NCBI GenBank assembly: GCA_963931865.1
Contig: OZ007505.1
Location: 3,826,868 to 3,890,867, forward strand
Length of the DNA: 64,000 nucleotides
Reading direction: 5' to 3'
DNA from: Axinella damicornis
Taxonomy: Eukaryota; Porifera; Demospongiae; Axinellida; Axinellidae
Shown here: one piece after another, positions 33,890 through 45,921 of the stretch
Layout of the letters: every line of letters starts with the position of its first letter
Position numbering within the stretch: position 1 is the first letter of the stretch
Notes under the pieces: model-generated
Seen by the model: only the letters and a program-made list of their open reading frames with translations
The model's database searches: none
Told to the model about the DNA's origin: nothing
Translations under genes and position numbers: made by a program

Positions 33890-34135
33890 TGCATGGGGTC
33901 TGAACATTGCCTCCCCAATAACCGAGTATGAGTCTGGGCCACTCCGTACATACCGATTCTCGACTCCCGGCCTAGCAGCCTTGAGTACGCCGGTTCCCAT
34001 CTGACCACCGAAGCTAAAGTTGTCTGGTTGAAAGCAGGTTAGCCCCCTGTGATTCCAGTCACGCCTATCCAGCGCTCCTGAGGCTGCACACTTCGGTGTC
34101 TGACCTGTCACGGAGGGAAGGGTTTGTTGCTAGGC
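33890..34135 (+). mobile_element. 5S-rRNA-like SINE, copy B
   Basis: Repeats the same body: CTCCCCAATAACCGAG, GCCTAGCAGCCTTGAGTACG, CCGGTTCCCATCTGACCACC, then GAAAGCAGGTTAGCC and GTGTCTGACCTGTCACGGAG. A T-rich tail follows. Confidence 0.65.
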
Positions 34136-34354
34136 CTTAATTTTTTTTCTTTTTCTCTTTTTTTTCTTTTTCTCTTTTTTTTCTTTTTCTTTCAGCTTTT
34201 TTTTTTTCTCTCAGCGTAGCTTTCCCTTATTTTTTGGGCTTTATTTCCTTTCAGGTTTTTTTTTTTTCAGCTGTCTTTTCTTTCAGCATTTTTCTTCTTT
34301 AGTTAGCTATACCCTGCATCCAAAAAGTTTTGTCCTGCATATGCTTGCTGTCAG

Positions 34355-34525
34355 TAGTTTGTACTCCCGGCCTAGCAGCCCAAGTACGCCGGTTCCAATC
34401 TGACCACTGAAGCTAAAGGTGTTCTGGTTGAAAGCAGGTTGCCCTCCTGTGATTCCAGTCACGCCTATCCAACGCTCCTGAGGCAGCACAGTTCGGTGTC
34501 TGACCTGTCACAGAGGGATGGGTGT
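34355..34525 (+). mobile_element. 5S-rRNA-like SINE, copy C (5'-truncated)
   Basis: Starts at CTCCCGGCCTAGCAGCCCAAG and runs to CTGACCTGTCACAGAGGGA. It lacks the tRNA-like head present in copy A. T-rich tail follows. Confidence 0.65.
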
Positions 34526-34902
34526 GTTGCTAATTTTTTTTCCCCTTTGTTCTTCTTCCTTTTTCCCCTTCTTTTTCTATATAGCTAGCCAGCTCAACCG
34601 CCCTCCGCTATTCTTTTTTTCTGTTCCAGGAGGGTTCTATCATATAAGAATGCCCTTATTTGGTGAGGATGCACGGGAGAAGCAATAACTCTTGACCTTT
34701 CAACTCACCCTGATTACAAGCTAGGGTGACACCCTAGTTCATTTTGCAGTGGTCACCCTCATAGTAAAATCATGTTATCATGCACCAGGCCTCCATCACT
34801 AATTTCATGTAACACCAGTATAATTACAACACCACATTTTTGGCCAAAATATGTAGTGACAGGGCTTCTTTATAAAGTGCGTCTATCAGACTATTGAGTG
34901 CA

Positions 34903-35306
34903 CCAAGAGCGCATGATGACTTCATGATCGTGTTGTGAACCTGTAGCCAATAATTGGTTATTGACCAGTTATTTACACTGGCAATTAATTATGCTTACTG
35001 CCAGTTATTGTCTGTACTGGAACCATGGTCTGTTTTGTGTTATGAACCATGTTGTCATCATTACATGCATTTCTGAAGTTCTGTACTAGATAGGTGGGGT
35101 CTCTCAAGGATGTGATTGAATTAGGACACACTCTCTATGCCAATCACCTCCTTCAGAGACTAAGGCTGAAAGCTGTTTAGCATACCACATTGCCAATTAA
35201 CCAGTAAATATCCAATATGAGGCTTCCAATAACCTGTTAGTGTAAAAGGACAAGGTTCACAACACTACTTCATGATGATGATTGTCATCATGCTCTCTGG
35301 TGGTCC
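34903..35306. mobile_element. About 400-bp inverted-repeat element
   Basis: Left end GAGCGCATGATGACTTCATG ... GTTGTGAACCT; right end AGGTTCACAACAC ... CATGATGATGATTGTCATCA then TGCTCTC. No ORF. Related to the hairpin at 25115. Confidence 0.65.
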
Positions 35307-35541
35307 ACTTGGTTTCAGTATGAACGTAATTATTATACTGTTAAAGTGTCCAAAAGAAATTCATGAAAAATGTTACTCAGAGTGAAACAGGAATCAACTA
35401 CCTACTACAGTGCAACTGGTGTGTCAAGTCCTTTCAGACACTATGGTGCTGTCTCACACTGCATGAAGAAAAGAGGTCACGTGACAGTCATGTAATCACT
35501 AATGCGATGCATGTAGGTTAACTAAAACTGTGATATTGACC

Positions 35542-38500
35542 CTACCTGTTTTGCATGAGTTGTTGTGCAAACTGAATTCCATTAGGGGTACCAACGATCG
35601 TGATGACACGCTCCATGGTACCAGGCTTGGGGTCATTGATAGAAATGTCACAGGAGGACTGGCCCCTGGTATGTGCGTGGTGTGTGTGTGTGTGTGTGAG
35701 GGGGGGAGGCGGGTGTGAGGGGGGAGGTGGGTGTGAGGGGGGAGGTGGGTGTGCATGTGCAGGAGGTGAGTGTGCATGGCACAGCTAGACGTATCAGCAT
35801 CAGTACCATGCATCAATATCAGCTATGCACTAGTGTTAGCCTCGTTCCCAGGCCCCGCCCAGCTTTTCGTCGCTTACAGTACAGAAAAAGCAGGGAGGGC
35901 CTGGGATAATTTATCACGTGTGTGACATCAGGGTAGAGAGAAGGGTATACACAGCAGGCACATTATTCCTGCTCAAAGACTCCAGAATCGCACCAGGTTC
36001 TGGGTGACACGCCAAGACTCGCTGAGAAGTGGCCGAATTGAACGCCAAAAGGACCCGTTTCCAGGTTTGTATGAGTCCTTCTCGACACTTACTGTTCACA
36101 TAGACTGCCAAAGCACGGCTACCGTCAATCTCCACACAGCTAATGGTCGAGCACTGAATGAGCCGGCTTCGCACAGTATATTTGCAATCAGTGTACCCAC
36201 GTTCAATGAAGTTCTCTCTAACTTACTTTATCTGCTGCAGTTGTGTCCCTCCTGGTCCAATGATAGAATTGACATACTGGGGGAAGGAAGAAGTGTTTCG
36301 TTCAGAAAATCGTTCAAACGGGGATGACAGGGGGAAGGGCATGAGTTGCCTTGCATATACAATACTTCTTGGGTATTATTCTAGGGAGGGCCGAATGGAA
36401 TCAGTATTTTCTTGGGTCAATATCTGGGTGACAATGTGCCCTACCAGTTAGTCCACCCACCTCATTCGGGATGGTGACCTGCTGTGTCTGGGTCTGCTGT
36501 CCAGCTGCGGGCTGCTGCCTGGGGGCAGGCATGGGTGCAGGGGGTGGTTGCTGGGGGAACAGCTGTGGATGGTGTGGCTGCTGTGGGGCGGCAGTGGGGG
36601 TCTGTTGCGGCATCAGCTGGCTAGGGGGCATGTACATCGGAGGGATAGTGGGGCCAGGGGCTGTGCGTGTGCACGTGAGTGCAAGGATATAGTGCGTGTG
36701 TATGGATACGTGAGTGCATGTGTGTGTGTGTGTGTGTGTGAGTAACCAAGCCAGTCCTACGATACATCACCACAGGTACGTCAGAGTAAGGATTGAACAC
36801 ATGACAGCACCACTGTCAAAGAAGAAGTGATCCCCTTCTTGTAACTCATCAGTACTTTAATATGACCCTAAACCTACACGTACATCAGCATCACAACACT
36901 ACCTACATGTACATACCTGGCATGGGATTGCTGGAGGGGCCAGCAACGGCTCCCTGTGAGTTGTTGGGTGGTTGAGAGGCGGTGTAGCCTACTGCCGGCT
37001 GCCCATACCCAACAGCACCCTGGCCAGGGTAGCTACCGACGCCCTGGGGTGGATGGTGGAGGGAGCAGAGGAGGGAGGAGGAAGGGAGTGGAGGAGGGAG
37101 GTGGAGGGAGTGGAGGAGGGAGGTGGAGGGAGTGGAGGAGGGAGGTGGAGGGAGTGGAGGAGGGAGGTGGAGGGAGTGGAGGAGGGAGGTGGAGGGAGTG
37201 GAGGAGGGAGGTGGAGGGAGTGGAGGAGGGAGGTGGAGGGAGTGGAGGAGGGACCAACCAAGAAGTCACTCAGACCCTTTTTCTTGTGTGAGGATGGGGT
37301 CTGGGTACGAGACTAACTGGTCTGGGTACGAGACTAACTGCATGCTTGTTCTCACCTGTGATTGTGCAGGTGGTGGGTACTGCTGTGCGGGGGGAGGCTG
37401 GGAGGCGGAGGGAGGTGCAGAGGGAGGGCCAGCAGGACTGCCGTAGGACATGTGGCCAGAACTAGAGTGGGAAGAGTGAGGCTGTCACAACAAACTGGGA
37501 TGCGAGAAGTTGCACTTTGGCAAGCCAGCATCACCATGGCCCCTGGCCCACTGCTTCAACAGACAGTGGCATAATGTACATGCAGCTTCGCTCGCTTGTT
37601 CGCTTTAGCTGTTTCTCCTCGATGCATCCCCACGAGCAGCTCCCAGTGCAGAAGTGTAATGAGCTCTCACACCTTGGGGCGTTTGTGTGGTGCATAACAG
37701 TTCTCTCTCATTCAGCGGTCTGTTCAGTCCCACTGTATCTACACATGTATGCTAGTCCAGCACAGCACATTACTCTGATGCACTGACAGCCTTGTGCAAC
37801 AGTGTCTCTGCCAAAGAGCATAAGTGCCACCCACACTAGTGCGAAATCGAGGTAAAGTACTTCGGAAGGTCGCACACATCACTAGCCTAGCACTTCCATT
37901 GCTCACAGACAGACACATGATCAAATCATAATGGATTGATGGTTGGGGGCACCCTATAGCCAATGGATGCAGCCAAGCCTAGTGAAGGTACTGAACAAGA
38001 TAGGTACGTACCCATGATGTCCGCCGCCCTGATGGAATTGACCGTGTCCTCCACCACCTCTGGGGCCACCCCTCCCACCTCTTCCCCCTCGCTGTGGGGA
38101 CCACTGACCACCACCATTGAACCCCTGCATGAGAACAGAACAAAAGTGTGCAACATGTACACTGTCCACTGTATTTTCTGCTGTCATCAATGTGATGAGG
38201 TTTGGTAGGTTGTCTAGCACTGCACAGGCACCTTGCCCGCCTTACCTAGCACTGCATGGGCACCTTGCCCGGCTTAACTAGCACTGCATGGGCACCTGGC
38301 CCGGCTTACCTAGCACTGCATGGGCACCTGGCCCGGCTTGGCGGGTTGTCTAGTACTGCATGGGCACCTTGCCCGCCTTACCTAGCACTGCATGGGCACC
38401 TTGCCCGCCTTACCTAGCACTGCATGGGCACCTTGCCCGCCTTAACTCGTGCTGCATGGGCACTTAGCCTGGCTAGGTGGGTTGACCAAATGTTGCAGCC

Positions 38501-41500
38501 ATTCATGCACTGCTATACTAATGCACTAACACTGCTTAACCGTTTACCAGCTAATGACGCCTTAAGGTGTCATGAGACTTTCAGCTTCATGATGTCACAT
38601 CCGGCAATGTCCTTGAGAGATAGGCTCTGCGCCAGCAGAGAGGGCGGGGCAGGGGGAGGTGGGTGGGTGCACCCGAAGGGTGCAAACAGCATGGCCGTGT
38701 CTGGGCTCCGCGATAGAAAGGTCTTGGTCGGCACTGGGAGGGCCATTTCCGCCGTTTTTGGCATAAATGGACTTAGAAAGTAGCTGTCTTGCCTTGTAGG
38801 GCCTCCATTTCCAGCATACATCGCCCGTTTTTCAGCTACGGCAGGTTGGCATTTCTCGGGAGGCTTGATTGTTAGCTCGTTAATTGGTGGGTGTGGTTAA
38901 GTCACGTATATGCTCAGTACAGCTGAAATTACCTGTGTGAGCAGTTTCGAGCCCAGCAATGCCAGGGAACAGAAATTAGGGTATGTTTAAGTGTTCTATA
39001 GACTGAAAATGACCTAGAGAAAGAATTTGGCCCCTAAAGAGTTAACTAGTGCTGCATGGGCACTTAGCCTGGCTGGGTGGGTTAACTAGCCCAGCTTGGT
39101 GGGTTGACTATAGTACTGTATGGGTACCTTGCCCGACCAAATGTTGCAGCCATTCATGCACTGCTAAACTAATGCACTAACACTGCTTGCTCACCCCTCG
39201 TCCTCCCCTTCCTCTCCCTCCCCGGAAGCCGCCTGATTGTCCTCCTCTTCCACGCCCCCCTCTCATCCCCATCCCTCCTCCTCCTCCTCCTGGTTCCTGA
39301 GAGTCTGAGCCTCCCATGAAGTGAGTAGAGCCAGGCTCATAGAGGAAGATAGGCTCACGAGGCTCTTTCTGTGTGTTATGTAAGTGTGCATGTGTGAGGG
39401 TTGGTGAGTATGTGAAGGGGTGTGTAGTTTGTCACACGCACACACACCTTGCTAATATCGTCCAGGAAGTGGTGGACACATTCCAGAATCTGGTCGGTCG
39501 TCCCCATCAGCTGGATACTGCGTTCATTTGAGTTGGGCATTGGCTCGCTGAAGATCTTGACGGTCGCCTTTGTACGCTGAGGAGAGAGGGGGAGGAGGGA
39601 GAAGGGGAGGAGGGAGAGAGACACGGAGAGTTTGTCATACCATCTGCAGTGCTAGTATAGCATGTACTACTGTCTCATACATGTACACTAGTCCAGTGCA
39701 CACTGTATAGCAGTTTGTCCCTTTTCACACACACACACCACCCACAGGAGAGAGACAGAAAATGGGGAAGGGGGGAGGAGGGAGAGTGCATGGAGGGAGG
39801 AAGGAGGAGGGCTCGGAGGAGGCAAGAGGATGGAAAAAGGAAGCATTACACATTAAATTAGCTCTCTCTCACAGCTCTGAGTTCCTTGATCTTGGCTCCT
39901 CCCGTTCCGATGATGGTACCCATGAATGGCTGAGGGATAAGAACCTGTACCTCCATCATTGCATCAGGGCCAGGGTTGTGCATGCCCATCTACAGGGAGG
40001 GGAGGCGGGGACAAGTGATAGTGTGAGGGTGACATTATGTGGTGGTATGCAGATAAGGGCTCTCCACTCCAAACCAGGCCACTTCACACTGGGTTCGACA
40101 AGGCTAGTCTCATGATATGGCTACTCAATTCAACATGCAACTCTTGTGTCACACACCCCTTCTCCCAGCTTGGGTAGTACGTCTCCGAGGACACCAACAC
40201 AGCTCTCAATCATCCCCATCATGGTCATCACCCTGGCAACCAGAAGTCATGCAACATCATTACAAGGTCAGAGGTCAACATACACCACGGTCATGCAACA
40301 GAGTACCTACACACTGTACCAATAGAGTGGTTTCATGCAACATTCAGATTGTGTCTAGCAGGCATTTGTGCCGATTTGGTGTACCAGTTGAGCAGAGATT
40401 AGTGTGGAATAATGAAATACCTTCTACATTATATGAAGTCCAAGCTTACTGGTAGCATATACTGTTCTAGACCTTCACCTTTTTCTCATCACCCTTTACT
40501 CACTGGACACCATAACGGCAAGGACATGACATTTACTAATATTGATGACACATGTAACCACTCAATGGAGGCTTTGTACATGACGTCATGCCAAGTTGTA
40601 TCTGTATACTTCCTCTGTATACTCATCCCAGAAGGGCAAGATTGAGTAACATGGTGAAGCGATAGCACTCCACAGGCAAGTATCCAACAGCTGCACCTTA
40701 CAGAAGTGAAATTGAAAATTCTGCATCATAGGTTCATATGTGGAGTCTCTGCAATTTTAGCGGATGCCAGAAGTGATTTTTGTTATTCAAGGTGGCAACA
40801 AATGGCCCTTTATAAATGGTGACGTCATGTGCAATGCTTCTGCTACATAATATACTGAGCAGGAAGGTCAAAAATGGCATGTCAAAAAAATTCCCAAAAC
40901 ATGCTGGAATAGTCAATGATGGAGTTAGACGGAAAAGGGTGGGGCCCTTGCAACATACCGCTCGGACGCCCCAGCTGAATCGGGCAGAATGACTTGACAA
41001 TCATACTGGAGGGGTGACAGGTGGGCAGGGGCACGGGCACGGGATCGAGGGGGCAGGACGGGAGGGGGCAGGAATGGAAGGGCAGAATTTGGCAACAAAT
41101 GGATCAGGCAAAAAGCTGACTCAAAACAGGACATGTAATACGACAGTGTAAACAAATTATAGGAGCTAGGCAATAATAGGTCGTCAGGTCATCCCAGAAC
41201 AGAGGGAGGAGGAGGGAGGGAGGGGGGACTAGCTGGGAATAGAAAGAGGAAAGGGTGGGACACTGCAGGGGGAGATACAGCTGTACACGTAACAGTATGC
41301 ATCAGCAACTGCCAAGGAGAATGCTATCTGCCTACACATTCAACATAACAGGTGTGAAAGCTTTCTGTAAGTCCTATCTAATGCACACATGCACATGCAA
41401 TGTAACCGGTCATGTGAACCAAAATGTATGATAAAAATCATGTGACATGTCATGTGACAGACCTGCTTCCTCAGTCTCTTGATGTTCTCTCCACCCTAGA

Positions 41501-43105
41501 ACATGAAAGTTGTCTCATAAATAGTCTTGCACATTATAGCCTTCACATTGTACACAAAGTCACGCAACCTATAGTCTCGTGCCCAGTCGGAAACCTACGA
41601 GGAATATCCGTCTGGTGACTTTCAGCAACATTCTCTGTCTTTATTCTAACCGCCTGAAACCGGACAGAACCGGAAGTCCTACGCGTGAAATAATATACGT
41701 AATTGCAAGAGAAATTTGAAACTTCTCGCTCCTAATAAAGACAAAATTGAATTCTCTACAATTTCATTGGCAGTCTGAAATTCCTGCCTAAAAGTTAACA
41801 AAGAACGAGGCTCCTGTGCAAGGTCGCCAGACCATCTTTCCCGCGAGAGGTGGGGTCTGGGCGTGAGACTACGCAATTTATGGCGTCAAACGTACTTAAT
41901 CCTACATCTATAAAACCTACAATACAATAGTTCTATACTATATACACGGTACGCATTAATCTGATATACCACTTGGTTAACCAATCAGATTGGTATTACA
42001 CTTTTTTCTCGAGGTACTGCTGTAATAGAAAGCTGATTGGCGAATACTTCGCTTAGTAACGCCGTTGCAGAACCTGGTTGCTAGGCAGCCTATACAGCTT
42101 ACCTTCAGTTGTAGGGTTGAAAAAGGGAGCACGGCTGAAGCGGAGAAAGCGACTGCCTCCAAAGTAAGTTTCACGAGCGGATACACAGTAGATGAGCTGC
42201 TCGCACGCGCTGTTGAGATGTACATAGCTACACTCTGGTTCCAAACCTGTACCGAACCAGGACCGACAACCACAGCCACGCCTATTGCGTGAAGCGACGC
42301 TCGTGCCATGCCATGCCATGCCGTGACCGTGGCCCGAGTCGCTCGCCAGTGCTTGCTACCAACCGTGCCTGCTGCGTGTCGAGGACGCTCCAAGTTTCAC
42401 CAACGCATCCAACAGCAACACTAAGAAAACCACTGTGATGTAGCTAGCTAAGATGTAGGATTAATCTGTGATAGGATGGTCTACTGTGGTATTTTGGATT
42501 AATAGCACTCGCAATGCAGTCAGGAAGTAAATAGCACTCGGCTTCGCCTCGTGCTATTTTACACTTCCTGACTGCATTGCTCGTGCTATTAATCCCAAAT
42601 ACCACAGTGGACCATCCTATTACATATACTAATAAAATGCTGAGAAGACAAATCCATGGCCAGCTGCAAAAACAGCCAGAGTTGGATCTGGTTTCTTTAA
42701 TGGTAATCCCAGGAGTATCCACACTACTGTACACGCACTCTCTCCCTATACCTTCCCAATGATCCCCCCGGCATCCTGGTTGCGCACAAGAATCCTGAGG
42801 GTAGCAGGTGGTATGTCTGTCCCCTCTGGTCCAGGCCCAGGCCCCTCCCCCATCCTTCGTCGCTTGAACCCATCCTCGCCGGGAGGTGGACCGTGAGGGT
42901 CAGACGGACGCTTGCGACCTGAGGGAGGAACGGGAATCCATCGGGAGGGGGTGGGGTTAAAGGTGCAAACTTCCTTTTTCCCCAACTCAGTGGACAATAA
43001 CTCACTCTGGTAGGAGGGATCACCACCCTGATAGCCGCCACCTTGATAGCCTCCACCTTGATACCCCCCACCGCCAGAGAAACCCCGGTCATAGTAGTCA
43101 GCCAT
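35542..43105 (-). CDS. hnRNP K-like protein, three KH domains
   Basis: A nuclear RNA/ssDNA-binding protein of the hnRNP K/PCBP family. Fourteen exons close in frame to 496 residues (human hnRNP K 463): 43105-43006, 42918-42752, 41495-41463, 41005-40959, 40232-40157, 39989-39873, 39576-39448, 39296-39195, 38124-38012, 37461-37356, 37043-36917, 36660-36461, 36276-36227 and 35665-35542. Order: Gly/Tyr-rich start with GGGYQGGGYQGG, basic RKRPSDPHGPPPG, KH1 with IIGKGGENIKRLRKQ across exons, KH2 with TIIGTGGAKIKELRA, RGG boxes (GGRGRGGQSGGFRGGRGRGG), a Pro/Gln-rich linker, then TQQVTIPNE and KH3 with SIIGPGGTQLQQIK. All three GxxG loops are intact. The last codon is followed by TAG where a donor might be expected, ending the protein at QLMQNR. 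Start codons of this gene and ADPGK are 101 bp apart. Confidence 0.93.
35837..35910. mobile_element. Foldback element, TAGCCTCG family (right end lost)
   Basis: TAGCCTCGTTCCCAGGCCC, then CCCAGCTTTTCGTCGCTTAC, then GGGCCTGGGA without the terminal CGAGGCTA. The flanking TCACGTGTGTGACATCA resembles the arm of the 12175 element. It lies within the GPCR-unrelated hnRNP K 3' region, in the large intron before the last exon. Confidence 0.65.
37075..37252. repeat. 22-bp minisatellite (GGAGGTGGAGGGAGTGGAGGAG)
   Basis: About eight copies in an hnRNP K-like intron. Because 22 is not a multiple of three, all frames give similar Gly/Glu/Arg/Trp peptides. Confidence 0.92.
38215..38475. repeat. About 32-bp minisatellite (TAGCACTGCATGGGCACCTT)
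   Basis: Seven to eight units with CCTTGCCCGCCTTACC or CCTGGCCCGGCTTACC variants, with further degenerate copies at 39040-39135. Located in an hnRNP K-like intron. Confidence 0.9.
42479..42611. repeat. 133-bp hairpin (CACTGTGGTATTTGGGATTA type)
   Basis: Arms of about 60 bp: GGTCTACTGTGGTATTTTGG, TAGCACTCGCAATGCAGTCA and complements; short loop at GGCTTCGCC. Not of the TAGCCTCG type. In an hnRNP K-like intron. Confidence 0.88.
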
Positions 43106-43206
43106 TTTCTCTTTCTCTATTTCCAAGGTTCGCACGTGCTTGAGCCTTTCCAATTAAAGCACAGTTAAGATTTAGCCACACCCACACCCAACAAAACTGA
43201 TCCAGC
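43106..43206. promoter_or_regulatory. Bidirectional promoter, hnRNP K-like / ADPGK
   Basis: 101 bp between start codons. It includes an E-box within CGCACGTGCT (43132-43141) and a CCAAT-box core in TTTCCAATTAAAG. Both 5' UTRs must be very short or overlap. Confidence 0.55.
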
Positions 43207-43490
43207 ATGCTGTCACGACAGGCAACGTTGGGAGTAGGTCTCATTGTAGCGGCTCTGCTGTACGAGTTCTACTGTCCCCAGTCTGCGAGGCAGGATCAGC
43301 GTCGGCGTGCGCTGGCGGCGAAGCTGGCTGAGACATGGGAGAGGGAGATCCGCAGACCAAGCCACATGCCACAGAGGATTGCAGTAGGGTGCGTGAGTGT
43401 CTGTTGAGAGACAGTGGTGGGGTAGTTTGCCGGGAGCATGTACTAGTGCTGCTTTATCTTCCTTTCCCCTCCCTCCTCCTCTGCCTCCGT

Positions 43491-43529
<39 letters not shown>

Positions 43530-45543
43530 ACCTTCCAGTGTCAACTCTAACCTGGACCTGATAGTCTCCGCCACTGAACTCCTGAGAGCGCTGCATGTTT
43601 CCCCAGGTGCCGCTGTGACCCACCCGCACCTCTCCTCCCTCGGAGACCTTCAGGAACTAGTGTCCTACTCCATGCAGCACTGTGCTGGAACAGAACGATT
43701 CTTCACCAGTCAAGATGTCTTTGAGCAGACAGTACTGGCTGCCACCACTGTGAAACACTCGGTACATTTACCTTCTGAAGGTTTATGTTTCTATGGTGAT
43801 TTGTAGTGCAATGGAGTAATTTCTGGGTTTCAAGAGACTGTCGTGCGTGCAGCAAGCTAGAGGGTGTAAAGTACTTGTATATCATTTTGATGATGAAAGG
43901 AGGTTTGCTAAATCCAGCAAGAGTGAAGTTGGGAGTCCATATGCCCATCATCAGTATGTACTCCTGTAATCAATGTGTAATTGTTGTATCCAAGGTGATA
44001 GCATGCTTACCAGTTTCACTTCACCCTCCCCTGATTGTTGATGACTCCTTTCCGCTTCGTCCTCCCTCCTCTTCCCTCCTCCTCCAATTCCTCACCCTCT
44101 CTCCATCATCTCTCACCCTCACATCTCTCCCTTCTCCTCTTCCAGTATCACATTGGTGGCAATGCTGGACTGATTGCTGAAACCATCCAGCAGAGTGAAC
44201 CAGATGCACAGGTCAGTGTCGCAGAAATGTATCTTACTGCATGTAGAATTTCAAAACCTGTATGCCAAAAGTGCACGAACTCAGCAGTAACCTTGCAACA
44301 GAAGTTTCATCAAACCCGTGTAACCGCTTGCCACTTCTAGTGCAACGAATGATAATACATGTACATGTACGATGTTGGATAAGTACGGCAAGTATCCACA
44401 TGCATTCTCAGAATTGACCACCTTTTTCCTCCACCCCCACATAAGAGCCTGGGAATGAGGCTACTGCAGTGTTTATATGTGGGACCAAGGGAACAGGAGC
44501 TGGTGCAAGGGAAGCTACTTGTAATAATGATCTTTGCTCATTGAATGTTATCCACCCCCCAACAGGTTCTTCTCGTTGGTCCTATTGGTCGCAAACTAAA
44601 GGAGCTACTTCATCCGAAAATGGAGACCCCTACCTTCACTGCAGATAGTCACGACGAGGTGCACATGATTCTGGAGTACCCAAAGGGGGAAAGGTGGGGG
44701 TCTGTCCAATCCTCATGTGCCAACAGGGTCATCTATTCCCATGATGTTTCCAACTCTAAACTGGTGGCTCTGGAGAACTTTGGCAAATTTCTGAAAACAT
44801 TCAGGCCAGATTTGATTGTCCTGTCCGGAGCACACTTGCTGGATGGGCAACCAGAGGCAGTTTGGAGATCTAGGCTGCAAGACATAGCTGCTCTGTTGGA
44901 CTCTATACCACCCAGCACACCAGTACACTGGGAACTAGCCACAGTTGGGAACTTAAAATACTTTTATCATTTGGCAGACATTTTATTTCCAAGAATCGAC
45001 TCACTTGGATTGAACGAACAAGAGTTAGTGTCTGTGGCGAAAGCCGCTAATGCTAGTTTTGATTTCAGTAAGATTCCTTCAAAACCTGCAATTGAAACAG
45101 TCTCTGACATTCTCCACTGGCTTATGCAGAAGTATGGAGCTGAAGGAAGGAAGTCCTCGAGGCTAACTAGAGTGCACTTCCACTCTCTAACATTCCACAT
45201 TCTTGCCTCTTTGAAGCAAGGCCCATGGGGTAACGGCCGTGTGGCTCTACTGGCTGGCACGAAAGTGGCAGGTCTGCAAGCATGTGACATGCAGTACTTC
45301 ACACCAGCCAAGTTTGAACTGTTGATTCCTCTAGACTTTACTCTCTCGCAGACGGATCCTGTGCTCTCTCAGACTGAGATCCAGTTCTCCGATGTTGATT
45401 CTCCGGTTGTGTGGTCAAGAGAGGGCGTGGAGTACTTCCTCAGCCCTGTGCTGGTATGCAAGCAGCCACTGAGGACCGTAGGACTGGGAGATGCCATCTC
45501 TGCCTTTGGACTCATGCATTCTGAGTTCAGATCAACTAGTTAG
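43207..45543 (+). CDS. ADPGK: ADP-dependent glucokinase
   Basis: Phosphorylates glucose using ADP; in animals it is ER-associated. Four exons, 43207-43388, 43539-43761, 44146-44211 and 44566-45543, give 482 residues (human 497). The N-terminus has a hydrophobic segment (LGVGLIVAALLYEFYC), fitting a signal anchor. Family features: the ribokinase-like start IAVGVNSNLDLIV, YHIGGNAGLIAETI, VLLVGPIGRKLKELL, DEVHMILEYPKGERWG, FRPDLIVLSGAHLLDGQ, LFPRIDSLGLNEQEL and the catalytic GLGDAIS near the C-terminus with its aspartate intact. Exon 2 follows a 38-nt poly-C run. Convergent with the LigB-like gene, 378 bp apart. Secure. Confidence 0.95.
43492..43529. repeat. Poly-C tract (38)
   Basis: Longest homopolymer in the window; it forms the pyrimidine tract of the ADPGK exon 2 acceptor (CACCTTCCAG follows). 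Confidence 0.92.
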
Positions 45544-45921
45544 GCAGTGGGCTGCAATTATGAGAGGTTTTAGCCTTTGTATTTTGATATTGACATTATC
45601 AGTCTCTAGATTACCTAGCAACAGAGCTAAGTCTGATGTCTATTGATTGTATTTGTGCTTATGGAAACAATGTGACATTCAATTTTTTTCCCGCCTGACA
45701 GACAGACAAAACCGATTGCTTAACCCCGCTTCGCGCATGCACGCGCGGGGTAATTACGAGTTACCATTACATCACTGGATCCATGCACAGAGGCTACATG
45801 CACTTCAGGTGTTGATGTCAAATATTATGCAAAAATCCGATGTTACAATTAAGTCAATGTTGTGCTGCTCACATCCAGCTCTACAAATTAATATTGGCCC
45901 ATGTTGAGAATCCCCCTGACA
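45544..45921. other. Convergent intergenic space ADPGK / LigB-like
   Basis: 378 bp holding both 3' ends. A short hairpin CCCCGCTTCGCGCATGCACG with CGCGCGGGG lies at 45724-45751. Nothing else recognised. Confidence 0.5.

Larger units (their letters stand above)
31564..35541. other. Convergent intergenic space syntaxin / hnRNP K-like
   Basis: About 4 kb, mostly repeats: a truncated foldback element (31862-31950), a block at 32330-32490 resembling one at 38600-38740, the 5S-like SINE cluster (33150-34520) and an inverted-repeat element (34903-35306). The AT-rich 32500-33000 stretch shows nothing I can name. No gene is supported. Confidence 0.5.
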
